From positions 10,755,414 to 10,819,413 of the forward strand of contig NC_135211.1 of NCBI RefSeq assembly GCF_052324685.1: a stretch of DNA of 64,000 bases, read 5' to 3'. Under the pieces are notes generated by a model that saw only the letters and a list, made by a program, of their open reading frames with translations, made no database searches and was not told where the DNA came from. A program made the translations under genes and the position numbers. This stretch comes from Brachyhypopomus gauderio (Eukaryota > Chordata > Actinopteri > Gymnotiformes > Hypopomidae). Below are positions 26,750-41,200 of the stretch, piece after piece (position 1 is the first letter of the stretch; every line of letters begins with the position of its first letter).

Positions 26750-29700
26750 GTGAGTGGCCGGCGACGATCGTTTGAAATCGACAATAGTCGGGTTTTTAAT
26801 GCGAGCTTTTCCTGATTGCGTGCAGTTTAGAAATAACGAGCGACACTGCTAGGTAGCAACAGCACGACCGAGCAAGTGTAACTATTTACCTGACGCGTTT
26901 GAAATCGCCCCTGTAGGTGCAGAATCGGAAGAAAGTTTCAAAGAGTGCGGGAAAAATCGAGAAGCCATGCGTCTGTGCAGAGACGGTGAGTAGTGAACCT
27001 CTCCCCGGGCAGCGGTGTGTTTGTTTAGGTGCTGTATTCACTTTACGCGCACCGGCTGAAATCCGGACGGACTAACCCAAGTGGATAAGACTTTCACACG
27101 GCTGCATCTGCCCCAGGGCCCATGTGCAGTTCAGGAGAACGGAGTGCCATTCACAGGCGGAGGTTTGACGTTTTCTACGTGGTAGTTATCAGCCTGCTGC
27201 CTGCTGTGTGACACATGAACATGTGTTGGTGTCTCTCTGACATACAGACAGCTGCACAGGGACAAAGTACTTCTTTCGAAAAAAAAAAGTTAGGTTCTCC
27301 TTTAACCCTCACGAGTCTTGTTTTTCTGTTTAATTTATGTGCCTGACGGAATGAAAAATGTGTATCATGCCACACAGATCACAGTGATTATGACAGTGAT
27401 TGTGTCTAAAAAGGGCCACAAGTGTGTTTTTTTAGCTTTGCATTTCCTGCAGCTGTTATGAGATCGAAATAAATAAGTGGAAGCAAACATCAGAGAGGCT
27501 TTGCTCACCTGACTCATGGTTCCAAAAGTCTGGGCTGATGACACTTGTGCAAAACTTGACAAAATGTGGTTAGAAATACCTCAAGCCCACGGGCCAAATC
27601 GGTAAGATGATACACTTGGAAAATCGTTCTAACACCAGAGGCAGAAGTGAAACATGTTGTTTTTCTTTTATGATTTTTCTTTATTTTTTCTTAACCATAC
27701 ATGTTTGTGGCCTTATTCTGTAGTCACAGTAATTCTCTGTAATTAATATGCTCTTTTGAGATTAAGGAAAAAGCAATTCAGGTGTTGCAGACCAATATTA
27801 GTCTTAACCCTAGCGTAAACAAGATAGTAAATCACAGTTGACATATCAAGAGTGAAATTAACAGTGTTGCAAACTTATTGCATATTTGTTGCGTCTTTAT
27901 GCAAACAACTAGTAAATGACCTCTGCTCTGTGACTAGGAAATCGGATCTGAGTGCAGCTTGTTGGAGCTAACTGATCAATCTTCCTTTCCTTTCTGCTGA
28001 CCTCAGATCAGCGTGCCAGCAGTAATCCCTGCTGCGTATGGGGTAGTGGCACATGCAAGTCCTGACATTACCAGTCTGTCTCACTTGACCATCCTAATAA
28101 CGGCTTATTAAACCAAATTAATGATGTTTGCACATTGCTGGTTTTGTCTGAAGCAGACATCAGGTGTCCGCTTTCGTGACCTTGTGCGAGACAGGAGGTG
28201 AACCCTACACTCATGTGAGTGTGTCCGAGGCTGGCTTGGGCTTTCTGGGTCACACGGTGCACTTTGGACTTGTGAGAATCCCTTATCTAAGCGCACACCA
28301 CAGACGCACAGAGAAGCTAGTGTGTGTGCATGACAGACGTGTGTCTGGCCAGGGACACCAGATCAGTCTGAGAGGGCAGGACTTGTCCAGAGGGGCAGCT
28401 TCCCAGCCACCAGCTTAAGTTCATTCCAAACGGGACACGGGCGGCATTTGTGGTGGTATTGATCTGTGACGCGAATTTACTTATCTTGAGTGAAAACCAC
28501 TGAGGTTTAGTCTTGCTGCGAATAAGGTTGCCAAACGTGTGTGTGTGTGTGTAGTGCACTGATCTGTATATGCCTTAATTGTGACGAGGGTGAAAGTTTT
28601 GATTCCCCTTAATTGTTAAGTGGGTGACAACGTTTTGCTTTCATGCGTTTGCCAGGAGTGTTTACATTTGAATGTTAGGATGGAGAACAGCCAACATGCC
28701 ACACCCAGTGCCTCTATGAGCACGCTCTCTGATCAGTTGCCATTCTTACAGTCTGACATTTGATAGTTTGTTGTCAGTCAGAAACAACTGATGGATTCTG
28801 TCCTCTGTTGATAGACATTTTTGTCCTCTCTAAGGAAAGAAGAGAGAAGAGCTCTGGGTGTTCTTGTGGTTAGTGAGAGTTCTGGGTGTTCTTTGTCCTC
28901 ATGGGCAGGACTCTGAGCAATTCGTCCTAACCATGTTAAGAGAAAACTCAGCTCAGCCCAAAACCCAGCTCAGCTAACAGCAACAACATGTTGAATACAG
29001 GACTACAGTAATATGGCCAAGTCTCCATCACTGTTAATATGTCTGAATCCAGTCTGGTGTCTAGCATTGATAGCTGAAGTGTGAACTCATTATTGCACTG
29101 TTAAATACTCATCAAGGGTAAATACACACATCTATGACTTATTCAGTGAAATGTTACAAGGCGTACCTTAATCTGCATGTGATCGTTGGCTCAAATAAGA
29201 CAACATTGTGACAGTCTTTGTCCATTTTGTAAGAAACATTTAAGGATGAGACACACCCGATTGTGGAGTGGAGAGCCCAGCAGTCTGGCCTGTCCTTCCA
29301 CTCTTTATTAATGGTCAGTCAGACCATTTATTAATGGTCAGAAAAGTCTTCCAAAATGATGCAGGTCAGACTGAGCAGTCATGTACTAATAGAACAGGGA
29401 GCAAAAAAAACTTTATTTTAGATAGGTGCGATATGTCTGTAATGAAGGAAGATGCAGTCTAAAAGTCACTTCTGTCAAAGTACTCATAGTTTTTGTGGGT
29501 TTTTTGTCTTAATAGGTACTTATGATGTGTTTCGGGGGAAGGGGGGTGTGCTGCCTGTTGTGGTCACCCTGTGTTTTTGTGTGCGTGGTGCTGAATACAC
29601 AGCCAGAATAAGATGTTTCCATGACACGTGCCGTGGTCGTAATCCGCCTGTAGTTCTTAGTCAGGAAACCAGCGTGCTTGCATTTGTTGTTCTGGTCAGC

Positions 29701-30181
29701 CTGGCTGAGCCACAGAGGGGTCACTCATGATGCTGCTCTACCATGACTCGGTTTTAACACCCGTCTTGGAATGACCATTCCTCTGTATGCACATACAACT
29801 AGTCTGTGGACACACACACACACACAAAACTTTGCGCTTCTGTACAGTCATCGGTGGAACATGACTAAAGACTGGTGTGTGTAGAGAGGTGGAGACGCCC
29901 ACACACAAACACACACTTGCCCACACACTCACAACTAGAGTGGTATATGCACAGGGGGTTCCACAGACGGACATGCCTAGACCATTCATCAGTGACGCAG
30001 AAGATGATGGTGAAATGATCAGCTCACAGCCTTCCTCTTTCCTTCTTTCTTGTACACTCTTCTTTTTTTCTCCTTTATCTACTCTCCCTCCCTCCCTACA
30101 ATATCCTGCATGTTCTTTTCCCCCTCTCCTCTCTCCACCTTTCTCTCTGCCTCTCTCCTCCCTCTCCCCCTCACCTTGCTG

Positions 30182-30228
<47 letters not shown>

Positions 30229-31114
30229 GTCTCTTTTGCGTACTGGCCTGTTCCACATTCCTAAGCTTCTGGCTCTGTGCCGTTGTGCCCAATATCCCGG
30301 GAATCACTAAATTTCCCTAAACACCCTTGATAATATTATTTTTTGTTTTGAGCCGCCTGGACCTCCTCAGGATGATAGCGTGCCTTTTTGGGAGGGATGT
30401 TGAGCCAGTGTCTTTCTTATGGGCTGCTTGGACTGAAATTGCCCAAGTACCCTTGATCTCTGAACGAGAAGCCATCTTCATCAGGCCTTCACATCTGCTG
30501 AGCTGCCCTGTTACTCATCCTCCTCAGAGGAGGACGCCGGAGGTGCAGCGTCATGACGCATGTTTTCACCCGGAGAGGTTCATCCAGCCCATTTAAGAGC
30601 TTCTCTCGTGATGCCTGCAGCATCAGTGGTACCCGTGGTCCTCCGCCGCCCCCCACAGACCCCCCACCTCCCCTCTGAAGCCTGATTAGTGCACAAGAGT
30701 CTTGCTAAGCCGCTTGATTTGCTACAAGTGCCACTCCAGAACATGTGAAGTGTGTTGAGTGTGAGCAGGGAGTTGAGTCGTGCACGTGTGCACGTCTGCC
30801 CAGCACCGGGGCCGTTTTCCCAGCCTCCTCTGCTGTTGGCGATGGGAGACGTCATGGTAACGCTCGTTAATGGTTGGGGTCCGCCTTCACGCCTGTGATC
30901 AAAACTCCACAGCAACAGCTGGTGTGTGGAGCAGCAAGGCTGTCCTAAACAAACAAACAAACAATACTGCCCACTTGACTGTGTTTACCTGCTACATCAT
31001 GCTGAAGCTTACCGTCACGCCTGGTTGGCTGCCGGCGGGGCGAGGAGGGGCCTCATGACACCGTGTGTGTGTGTGTGTGTGTGCGCGTGTGTGTGTGCGC
31101 GTGTGTGTGTGCGC

Positions 31115-31199
<85 letters not shown>

Positions 31200-32436
31200 T
31201 GTGTGTGTCATGGGCCTTGGCCTCCACTGTGCCTTTGCCTCTCTGTCTCCATTAGCGGGGCTAATTAACCCCCCCGTGCCCCTAAGCACACGACATCATC
31301 GGAGTCTGCTCTGGGCTTGTTCTTGGTAGATAGATAAGGTCATTGCCAGTGCTCCCTTCCGAACGCTTAGAGATACATTCTAATTTACTTCCAAAGCAAT
31401 GTTCCAAAATTAATAGAACATAATATAAAATTACCAAGGTGCAATATGTTTTCATATCGGCTTGCATTGGACTGAATTTTTAAAGTACGTTTTAAAAGCG
31501 TTGTATTTGTAGACTGATATCTGCGCTGTCAGGGCCGTGATGGACGCTGTCATGGAGCTCTGGGGAAGGTGTAGCATCACTCTCCGTGTCCCCATCATGC
31601 TGTGAAACCCCAAGCTCATCTATGGCCTCGTAACCTGGCAACTCCTCTTCCAGGCTCAGTGTCACTGCCCGACCGATTTGAATATTTCCCTCCTGTTCGC
31701 ATGTCCTGCCGTGTTCAGGGTTTGGTGGTAAATGCTTCTTTGTGTGAACCGGGCAAGGCGAAGGTCACAGAGCTCTGGCCATGTTGTTCTATTAATGAAA
31801 TGTTTAAAATGGATAAAGTGTGTGCGGGCAGGGAGGGCCACACGCTGCCTAGGCCGGCACTTCTGGAGCAGTGCATGCTGGGAACAATTGCCTTTTTATC
31901 TACTCCTTTCTTTTTCTTTTTTTATGTCTTTCATCTATTTTTGGCTTGGTTATTTGAGCGGTGTTGTCAGACCTTTTTCTCTTTTTAACAGAGCATAAGC
32001 TCTGTTGTCACATTTGGGGCAGATGCTGAAGTGTGTGATGAGTGTGTGAGGAGTGTCGTCTGGCCTGTGTGTGTGTGTATGAATGCTGAGCACAGCTAGA
32101 TTCAGGTTGGAGCCTACAGATGTCTCACACCTTACAACACTTACTGATTCGCTCCCCCCCCCTCTCCTCTCTCTCTCTCTCTCTCTTTGTGGTGTGGTGT
32201 TGGACAGTGCACTGTTGAGGTCTTTCCAGTGCCAGGCTTAAAGTCTGGCAGAATTTTTACTAAAGTGTATTTCTGGTTCTTGAGTTTGCGTGCATGTTGA
32301 CATTTTGAGATTAGTCACAACCTTTTAAAAATAACTATGATTTATTTGATGGCTTGTTTGCATATTGTTGCCTTTTGCAACATTGGTTTTGGAAAAACTC
32401 AAATCGCAATAACCAGTGAAACAAAAGCTGCCCTGG

Positions 32437-32496
<60 letters not shown>

Positions 32497-35241
32497 ACCA
32501 GGCCTACTCCTGCTCATGATTTGTGGTTTCCTCCATCCATCGTTTTGTTGAAGTCAGCACAATTGGTTTTCTGGACTGGCATAGTACTTCTAGTACTTAG
32601 AAGTTGCCAGATCTTCACTAACTCTGGAGAATGTGCTTGTCTGTGAATAGAGATATAGGGATGACGTAAACACTCCTGACCCCCCCATGATGGAGTCTGT
32701 CCCAGCAGCCTTGAAACCGCTGCCTCACACTCATCTGTCTGCATCTCGGAAGGTTCCGGAAAGCCATGTGGTGGAAATGTTATCTAACAGCTTGAACATG
32801 TAAAGCCAAAGAGATTGAACCATGACCTGCTAACTGTGTGTGTGCGCGTGTGTGTGTGCGCGTGTGTGTGTGCGCGTGTGTGCGTGTGTTTTCCCCACAG
32901 ATATGCCCATTTTTGGCCAATGTCCTGCTCAGGATGACTTTTACCTGGTAATGTGCAGTCACTGCAGTCAGGTAATCAAACCCCAGGCCTTCCAAGCACA
33001 CTATGGTAAGCCTCCCTCACCACCTACACCCCTATACACTCCTCACCACCTACACCCCTATACACTCCTCACCACCTACACCCCTATACACTCCTCACCA
33101 CCTACACTCCCATACACTCCTCACCACCTACACCCCTATACACTCCTCACCATCTACACTCCCATACACCCCACATCACCACTGACTACAGTACTGAGAG
33201 TGATCCAGATGGGATAGAGAGAGAATGAGAGAATATGAACTTGTCTTTCATTTCCACTTTGTGTTTACAATACTTCAGTATTGTAATATTTGATGTGTTT
33301 ACTTTGCTTCTGTGGGTCTTTGCCTCTCTGTCTAATCCAGCTCAGTTTAACACAATCATCTGCAAAAAACCTGTTCAGACATAACAAAAAACAAAGTGCG
33401 TCACACGGAGTGTGTGTGTTGTGTCTGAGCCCGCGTCCACACAGCTGCCACACATCCTCTGACCAGCAGCGCCATGCTAGCAATGCTGGTGTCCGGCAAC
33501 ACCAGAAGACCTGCGTGACTCAGCAACACGCCTCCTCCATCCCTGCTGGTGCTGTTGGTGTTTATACGTAGTGAAACGTTCCTGCTGTTCCGGCCGTCTG
33601 ATTGGGCTTGTCGCTCCGTCCGAGTGTCCAAACACCTCCGTGTCCCTCCCTGGTGCTGTCCTGGTGGCCAAACACCTCTGTGTTCGGCTTGCCGGCCCAC
33701 GGTTACTCCCCCCTGACCAGGGCCTGCTGAGAAAGGTGGCTTAGGAAATGGGTGGGGTGGCCATGGCGACATCAGTCCCTCCTAAGCTCTTGGGTGTGGT
33801 TGTCGGCCTCTTCAGTTACACGTTTCAGCCGCCAGTTCTGTGGGCTTGCCATTGTGCGGTGAACTTTGGCGAGGCGGTGAAGGGCGTTTTAAAGCCGGGC
33901 AGCAGGTGTGGGTCACTCCAGTCTGAGAGGCTTAGCATCGTGCCTCACTGGAGTCTGACACACCTGCTTCAGCCCATCAGCCCATCAAGCCGAGTCGGAG
34001 AAAACGCTGTAGCGTACCATCTCCATCACACACCCGCAGGCCTGTCCTTCTCCACCCAAAATTGGCCACAAGGGGGCGGCACTGTGTCACACATGTCGCG
34101 TGGCTGCATCCCTTTGGTGCTTTGTAGTCAAGGTCGAAAAAGTAAATAACTGACTGATATGGCAGTTTGTGGAAAGGCGGAAGGCGTCCCCGGACGGAGT
34201 TCCTTGTCCAAACCTCCGTAGCTGCTCTCTTTCTGTCTGAGCCTGCCGGTATGGTATGAGTCATGAGCTGAACATGGTTCTTAGATCTTCCCTATTGTGC
34301 TTGACTTTAACTTTAAGGGGGAAAATGGTTTCAAAGCGTGTGGGCAGATCACTGCACTGACTTTGTGTCTGTGTGAGTATCAGGAGCGCTGCTGTGTCTG
34401 AGTCACAGCTGCAGTACAAACACAGCCCATTTGTGTTTGGCTGTGCCTAAAGACGGCTTGTTAGGATCTGCTTGCAGACGTCTGGACGATCAGTTCTGGG
34501 GATGCGGTTAGAGCCGTCTCATCTTTGCTTCATGTTACATCTGTGAGCTTGAGGAAGCTTTTGTGTCTTAAGCACTGTTGTCCTCCAGTGAGATACGGCC
34601 TTGTGCGTAAAGGCCCAGCTGCTATTGCCTTAGTACTCAGCATTAATAACCAATTAACCAGCTAGCCAACCGGCAAACAAATTACTTAATTGAATGAACT
34701 TGCTTTACGTGGAATCTGTTAATGTTGTTAATTAGCTTGCGGTCTCATCCGTTTGTCAGGTGTCTAGCTGGAGTCTGGCTGGGGGTGTCGAGGGCTCGTA
34801 CAGTGGGTGGGGTCGCAAGGTCGTGTGCGTGTGGTGTCCTTTCGCTGGCCCAGATTGCACGGCAGCAGGGAAGCAGCTGGCTACGTCTGCTCTGATCCTG
34901 TGACCTCATTGGGTCTTTGTTGATCAGGCATATGAATGTACTCTTTTTTTTTAAGAGATATATTTTGGAACTGTGAGAAAAGTGAGCCTAAGGATTTATG
35001 TTTGACTTGCGTTTGTGTGTGTGTGCATGCACGCATGTGCCTGTGTGGACTGGACGAGATCCGCTTCTGAGACCGTCGGTGCGCATCAGTCCAGGCTCTT
35101 CTCTTCCTGATGTCTTGTTTGGAGTTTTCTTACCTCAGTTTTTCTCTCCTTCAGTGGAGACCTAGAAGACTCGTCACCTTGTCTTAGTGCAGAGTGTGTT
35201 CAGCCTGAGCAAGTAATATTGGGCGGAAGCAGCAAGGCGTG

Positions 35242-35284
<43 letters not shown>

Positions 35285-38200
35285 TGTTTGTCTGTCTGTC
35301 TGTGCACACACCGCTGACGGCTGAGCTGAGAGAGGCCAGAGCTTGTGTGTGTGTGTGGGAGAGTGTGTGTTAGCACACTAGTTTACCCCTGCAGTCAGGA
35401 GTGTTTGGCAGACAGCCCAGACCTGCTGGAGGTTGCGGAGTGTTGGAGCGGAGGTGGATATTAACACCACACGCCACCCAGAATGCCCTGCTGAACAGCT
35501 GCTGGTGCTGGGGCCGCTGACGGAACCTGCTTCTCTTTGTTTACTTTAAGACCTAGTTTTGTTTCCTCATTAAGCTTCATCATGGATTGAATCAGAATAC
35601 TCTTTAGTCTAGACTGTGCTTTCTCTGAGGACCACTCGGTCTTACTGCGGGTGTGAAATGCTCCGCGCGGTTACAGTTAAGCAGTCACCTGTTTTGACCT
35701 GTGAAGTACAGAGAATGTACAGTCCTCTCTCTACACTGTTTAACCCACTTTGTGAAATTCATAGAATTCTGTGGGGTTTTTTTCTGCTGTGAGACAAATT
35801 GCTTTACATGTTCCCTGCCACTGCAAACAAAAACCATAAGCACTCGACACTCTGACGTGTGTGTGTGCGTGTGTGTGCGCACACATGTTTATTTTCAGTG
35901 TCTTAATGTGCTTCAGTTCACTTCCCAAGTCCTTTTAGCTTTTCAGTCATGGGGGCAGTCATGGCCTGGCGGTTAGGGAACTGGTCTTGTGACCGGAGGG
36001 TCGTGGGTTCGATTCCCAGACAGGCCATGACTGAGGTGCCCTTGAGCAAGGCACCTAACCCCAACTGCTCTCCGGGCGCCGGGCTAGGGCTGCCCACCGC
36101 TCTGGGCACGTGTGATCCACAGCCCCCTAGTGATCAATAGTGTGTGTGTTTTCTGACTGCACAGATGGGTTAAAAGCGGAGGACAAATTTCGATTGGGGT
36201 GTAAAAATCACAATTGACAAAATATGGCACATTTCATTTTTCATTTTCACTTCATTGGTGCCTGGACTTAAGGTCAATGCCACCTTCGTAGGTTTTGTGC
36301 CCTTTGCCTCCATCTTGATTCTCAACATTAGTCCCTGTTCTCCCACTGACTTTCTACAGCTTACCTACATTAGTGCCTGATTAATACCGGTCAGTACGTG
36401 CTGTATAAGAAAACATAATGTGATACTCTTTTGAACTTAAAAAAACAATACATCCTTTGGACAGCAGGGGGGGTCAATAACGAATTTGGCATCGTTTGCT
36501 GTTGTGTTCAAGCCGTAGAACAGGGATGGGCAACTTCCATGATAGAGGGCCAAAAATTTTTCAGCACTATTATTGGAGGGCCACATGACCACGCACTTCA
36601 AATAATTGGATATGAAAGATACTACAAATTATTCTCAATAAGAACACATTTTAAATGAATTCAGATCTGTTTATTGCACCAACATGCATCTATTTTCTGC
36701 ATATAAATGCATTAACATGTCCTTAATAAGCAACAAAGACAAAACATTTGCTTAATAAAAAAGTGCAAAAAGGAATTTGAACTCCTTCATATCAAAGAAC
36801 TGTAAAGCCTGGTTTATACTTTCGCAAGTGACCGTAGTGCGTGACTCCGCCCACCTCGCGCGACCCTGTGCGATCGGTGGAAGCGTTTATACTTTCCGCG
36901 TGCAGAGTTCTCCGAAACGATATGTGGTAGTATAAAGAAACACCCCTCAAAAACAGGGCAAGGAACATTTACCTGACAAACTTTAATGTTGCTTTGTGTT
37001 TCAGGTTTGAAAATGCTGGAATTTAGGCTAAAGTACTTGAAAATGCTTGAAATTGTAACTACTTCGTTTCTTGTAATTCCAGGGCGAAACATGAGAGAAC
37101 CTGAAAAAGTTAAGATTGGATGTTTTGAAAATAAACCACCATTAAATAATGTGATTAAAAGCGAATTATTATTGGCCCATCCCTGCCGTAGAACAACCAT
37201 GTGACACTTGCTGGAGGTGAACCTGCCTACTGCTACTGTCTCATCAGAATAAAAAGGCTTGTTAATGCACAAGCGATATTTGACTGGTAGTAATATGTAT
37301 TGTATTTGAAACTCATTTACATGTAGCAGTAGCTTCCTTGCTAGCTTCCACACTGTTAGCTCTATGTACTGTTATTTATGCAGATGCTAGTTTTAGTGCT
37401 AGCTTTACATATATTTGTAAAACTTGACATTCTCATTAAGTTCTATATATGATATATAAGTTCTAATGTAAGTTCTAATATGATATGGTATTTGACAGAA
37501 ATTCCAAAATTCATCTTGCATCTCAGCAGCTTATTATATATATAATATTAGGGTGGGCATAGATTTTTTTTAAATCTAGATTCATCTCACTGAAATCTTG
37601 AAATTAATCTAGATTCATCTATATTAAAATGGCTCATATGCGTGCTACCCAAGTAATGACTAAAAGTCAGTTTTTGAGATAGGGTTTCTTAATACAGAGG
37701 GTGCATTAGACCAGGGGCTCATCTCCTGTTTCCAAAATGCATCAATGACTGCTTGAGAAAGCTGTTCTACTTTGATACTTGAAGAAAAGAAACATGCTCA
37801 ATAAAATGTAGGCTACTCGTGTTCAACGGTTTATTCAGTTAAACATGAAAATAGTACTGTATGCCTACAAACTTTAAGAGGGCATATTCAGTCAAACATG
37901 AATTTGTAAGCCTACATACTGTATATTAAAAGGGGTTGATAACATGTTTATTCAGCTAAACATGAGATTTGAAATGTAAGCCAACATTTCGTACAAGGGT
38001 TCGATAACCTGTTTTCGGTGGCAGCGACTCTTCTCCTGGGCTACATCAGTGCTTGACCCAGCGTCAGCAGCATTAGCAAACGGGTGCTTTGCATTTAAAT
38101 GGTACTTCAGACTGGTAGAACCTCCTACAATAAACTAATTACTCTTTGCATAAGGTGCAAACAACTTTAGTTTTGTCAATGTCTCCATTAGGAAGCTTCT

Positions 38201-41200
38201 TAAAAATGAATTTTCCATGAAGCAAACCTGGCAGCTTCGTGGCTGCATCCATGTAAGCACACGTGCGATTTGTTGTGGTAATTCACAGGTTTGAAAACTG
38301 TGCAATTTGGTTAGGAATACACCTGAGCTAAACTATCAAGGTGAAAGTCATCATAGTTTGCTTATCTATTTTGACCCAGTTCCCAAGCCAACTTTAAAAA
38401 TAGATTAATGGCGATAATTTTTCTATCGCCCGATAAGATTATATATATATGTGTGTGTGTGTATGTATATGTATGTGTATGTATCTGCCCGGAGACCAAG
38501 GCTCAAGTAAACTATATCACAGAGACAAAATGTTGAGGGAAAAACGGCCACCTGAGGAAACGTTATTAGGAAAAAAAGCACGGGGAGATGGTGGCAATCC
38601 AGGACGACAAACATTTGTCAAGACACTCCAGCCATAGGCAGGTGATCCAAGAGCTCCAAACTTTGACAGAACAGTCGTGGAAATAACAGCTCAGCTTGTT
38701 GGTAAAAACTGGAAGAGGGTGCATGTGGTGTTGAATGTGAAAGATGTTTGATGCTCATCAGGAGAGTGTATTGAGATGAGGTTCATCACTACATTGGAGG
38801 ATCTTTTTCTCGGAGAAGGAGGTGCTGCCATTTTTAGACTGTGGCTCCAGTATGTTAAAGGAAACGGGTCTGGTTCCCGTGGCAGATGTGAGCCGCTGTG
38901 CATATCTTCTGTGAGCTGGCAGTTCACAAGGGAGTTCAACTACAGAGGATCAGCTGGCTAAACTCAAACATCTGTGTTTGAACCCCACAGGAATTGCCCC
39001 ACAATGCCGTTCAGAGTTTGGCTCACCTAGAATGCTTTGCTCAGGCAGCCGTAAGCTGGAGTTCCATCTTGTGGTTGAAGCATAAGGTAGGACAGGGGAG
39101 AACTCTCACAGCACATGTAGGAGATTATGGACATTATACCTGCGCACCCTCTGCTGAGACATCATTTCAGATGTAGCTGATACACTGAGCCTGTTCAGGG
39201 AGGTCAGTCAAAGTTGATTTTATTTATATAGTGCTTTGTACAAGATATGTTGTCACAAAGCATATTTTCAAATGTGTGAGTCCAGATCCCTAATGAGCGA
39301 GCCAGGGGCGACAGTGACAAGGAAAAACTCCCTAGACGGGGCTTAGGAGGACCAAGACTCAAAAGGGAACCAATCCTCCATTGGGCAGCTCAGCTTGTAG
39401 CAGTCCATTTTATAGTTCTTTTTCTAGTCCAAGCAGTCCCTCCAGTGTGGATGTTGGTCAGGGACGGCATTGGCATGTCTGCTGGCAGGATCGGCGTGTC
39501 CACAGGCAAGCTATGACATTTTATAGGTGCTTTATGGAATTGTCTTTGTACGAACATGTAACAAAATGCTGGTTAAATATGTACACATTGAATTAATCAT
39601 CCATACATCCAGCAGCCTTATCTATAGGAGCATAACTAAAGGGATGGGCCTGGAGGTGACCACAGCCATGAGGGATCTCTGAGCCACTGCTTTCCACCCA
39701 AATCATCACAAACTAGAGGGCTTGATTAAATAGGTGAGTCTTAAGACTAGATTTAAAGATTGGAACCATTTTTGAATCACTGATTGGAGCTTGAAGGAGA
39801 AGAATGCAATGAGCTCACCCAGATATTGTGGAACAAGACCATTTAGCACTTTTTAGGTCAACAAACAAATATTACAGTCAATTTATTTAACCGGGATCCA
39901 GTGCAATTCCAAGAGAGTAGGGCTAATGGGATTGAATGTTCAGCCTGAAAATGTTCCACAGTGATTGAGAAGGAGGGGGCTGTCATTTACATTTACGGCA
40001 TTTAGTAGACGCTCTTATCCAGAGCGACTTACAAAGTGCTTTGCTTCTGATCACAGAATACATCCTAGGTAATAGTACGGATAGGCCAGAATTCAAGACA
40101 CCATTGAGTCAGACTACTACTACACTACAGGAGTCCTGTCCTTGAAGCCATCTTGATCCTGGAGATAAAGACTGAAGGACAAATTTGGAGAGCACCAAAG
40201 ACTGGCTGGACCAGGAAGCACTGACCATCACACCATCTGAGAGACCTCCACAGGCAGAAGAGAAACTGAGGACCAGACGTGTTTTGGGCATTCTGGACAT
40301 CCTCAGTAGCCCCGGGGGCGGACACACCTGAGGGAATTACCGAAGAGCTTCACTGCTGTGGTCTTCAGCTGGACACATGCTGTGCACGACTGGTTTGGTA
40401 GTGACTGAAATACAGGATCAGGTTGAATTTTGGCCATTTGATGTGATTTGATTTGGCCATTTTCAGACATTTCATGTGCAGCGTGACTTCCCATGGGAAC
40501 AGCAGTTGAGTGATTTGATATACAGACAGATTTCTAAAGTTTGAGACGTTGGTCTCATGCTGATTTATTAGTCAAGTGTGTGATTTGGTCCCGCTGTAAC
40601 AAACTGATATTGGAATATTAATCTGTGATTCTTTCATTTTAGCCACCTCACATAAAACCTGCCTGTGTAATACAATACAGAGTCGAAAAGGATTTCATGA
40701 CATGGCACAAGTCAGCAAAGATGTGCGCTTTCTTACTCATGTACAGTGTACTACACTTTACTCTCAGGGGAGCCTACAGGTACGAAAGGTCTTCACACCG
40801 TGTTTCAGGATTTAAGAGTATTGGCCAGACATGACCCCAACATGCGTAATCCGTATTGGTCCGGCTTTAAAGAGATTGAACAGGCAGGAAAACACCAGCG
40901 TTTGGAGTGGTGGCCGCTGAACCGGGTCCAGTTCACACACCTGTCAGCCCCGGCTGTGTTGGGGCTGTCAGCATGATCTGTTCCCTGGGAGTGCGTTATT
41001 AACACTGCTGGGAACATTTATGGTGGCACAAGGAGCTCTTTCACTGGGCAAACTGCAGGGACACTGTGCTTCTTACATTACCGTTTTAACCAGAGGTGTC
41101 AATTCCAGGTTCAGAAAGTAAAAGTCCTCACCAGGATTTTGCTCAAGCTTGCTAGATTTTCTAATTAGTGCAATCCAGGTAAATTAGTGGAATCAACACA

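Larger units (their letters stand above)
26986..32900. other. atxn7 intron, 5.9 kb
   Basis: Holds several microsatellites (CT at 30183-30225, GT at 31063-31210, GT at 32440-32485) and a GT/GC tract against its 3' splice site. No exon or transposon with clear ends was recognised. Confidence 0.55.

Noticed and set aside
35951..36025. A functional tRNA gene
   Set aside because: A and B boxes are present, but the sequence continues into a SINE core and tail and recurs as dispersed copies.
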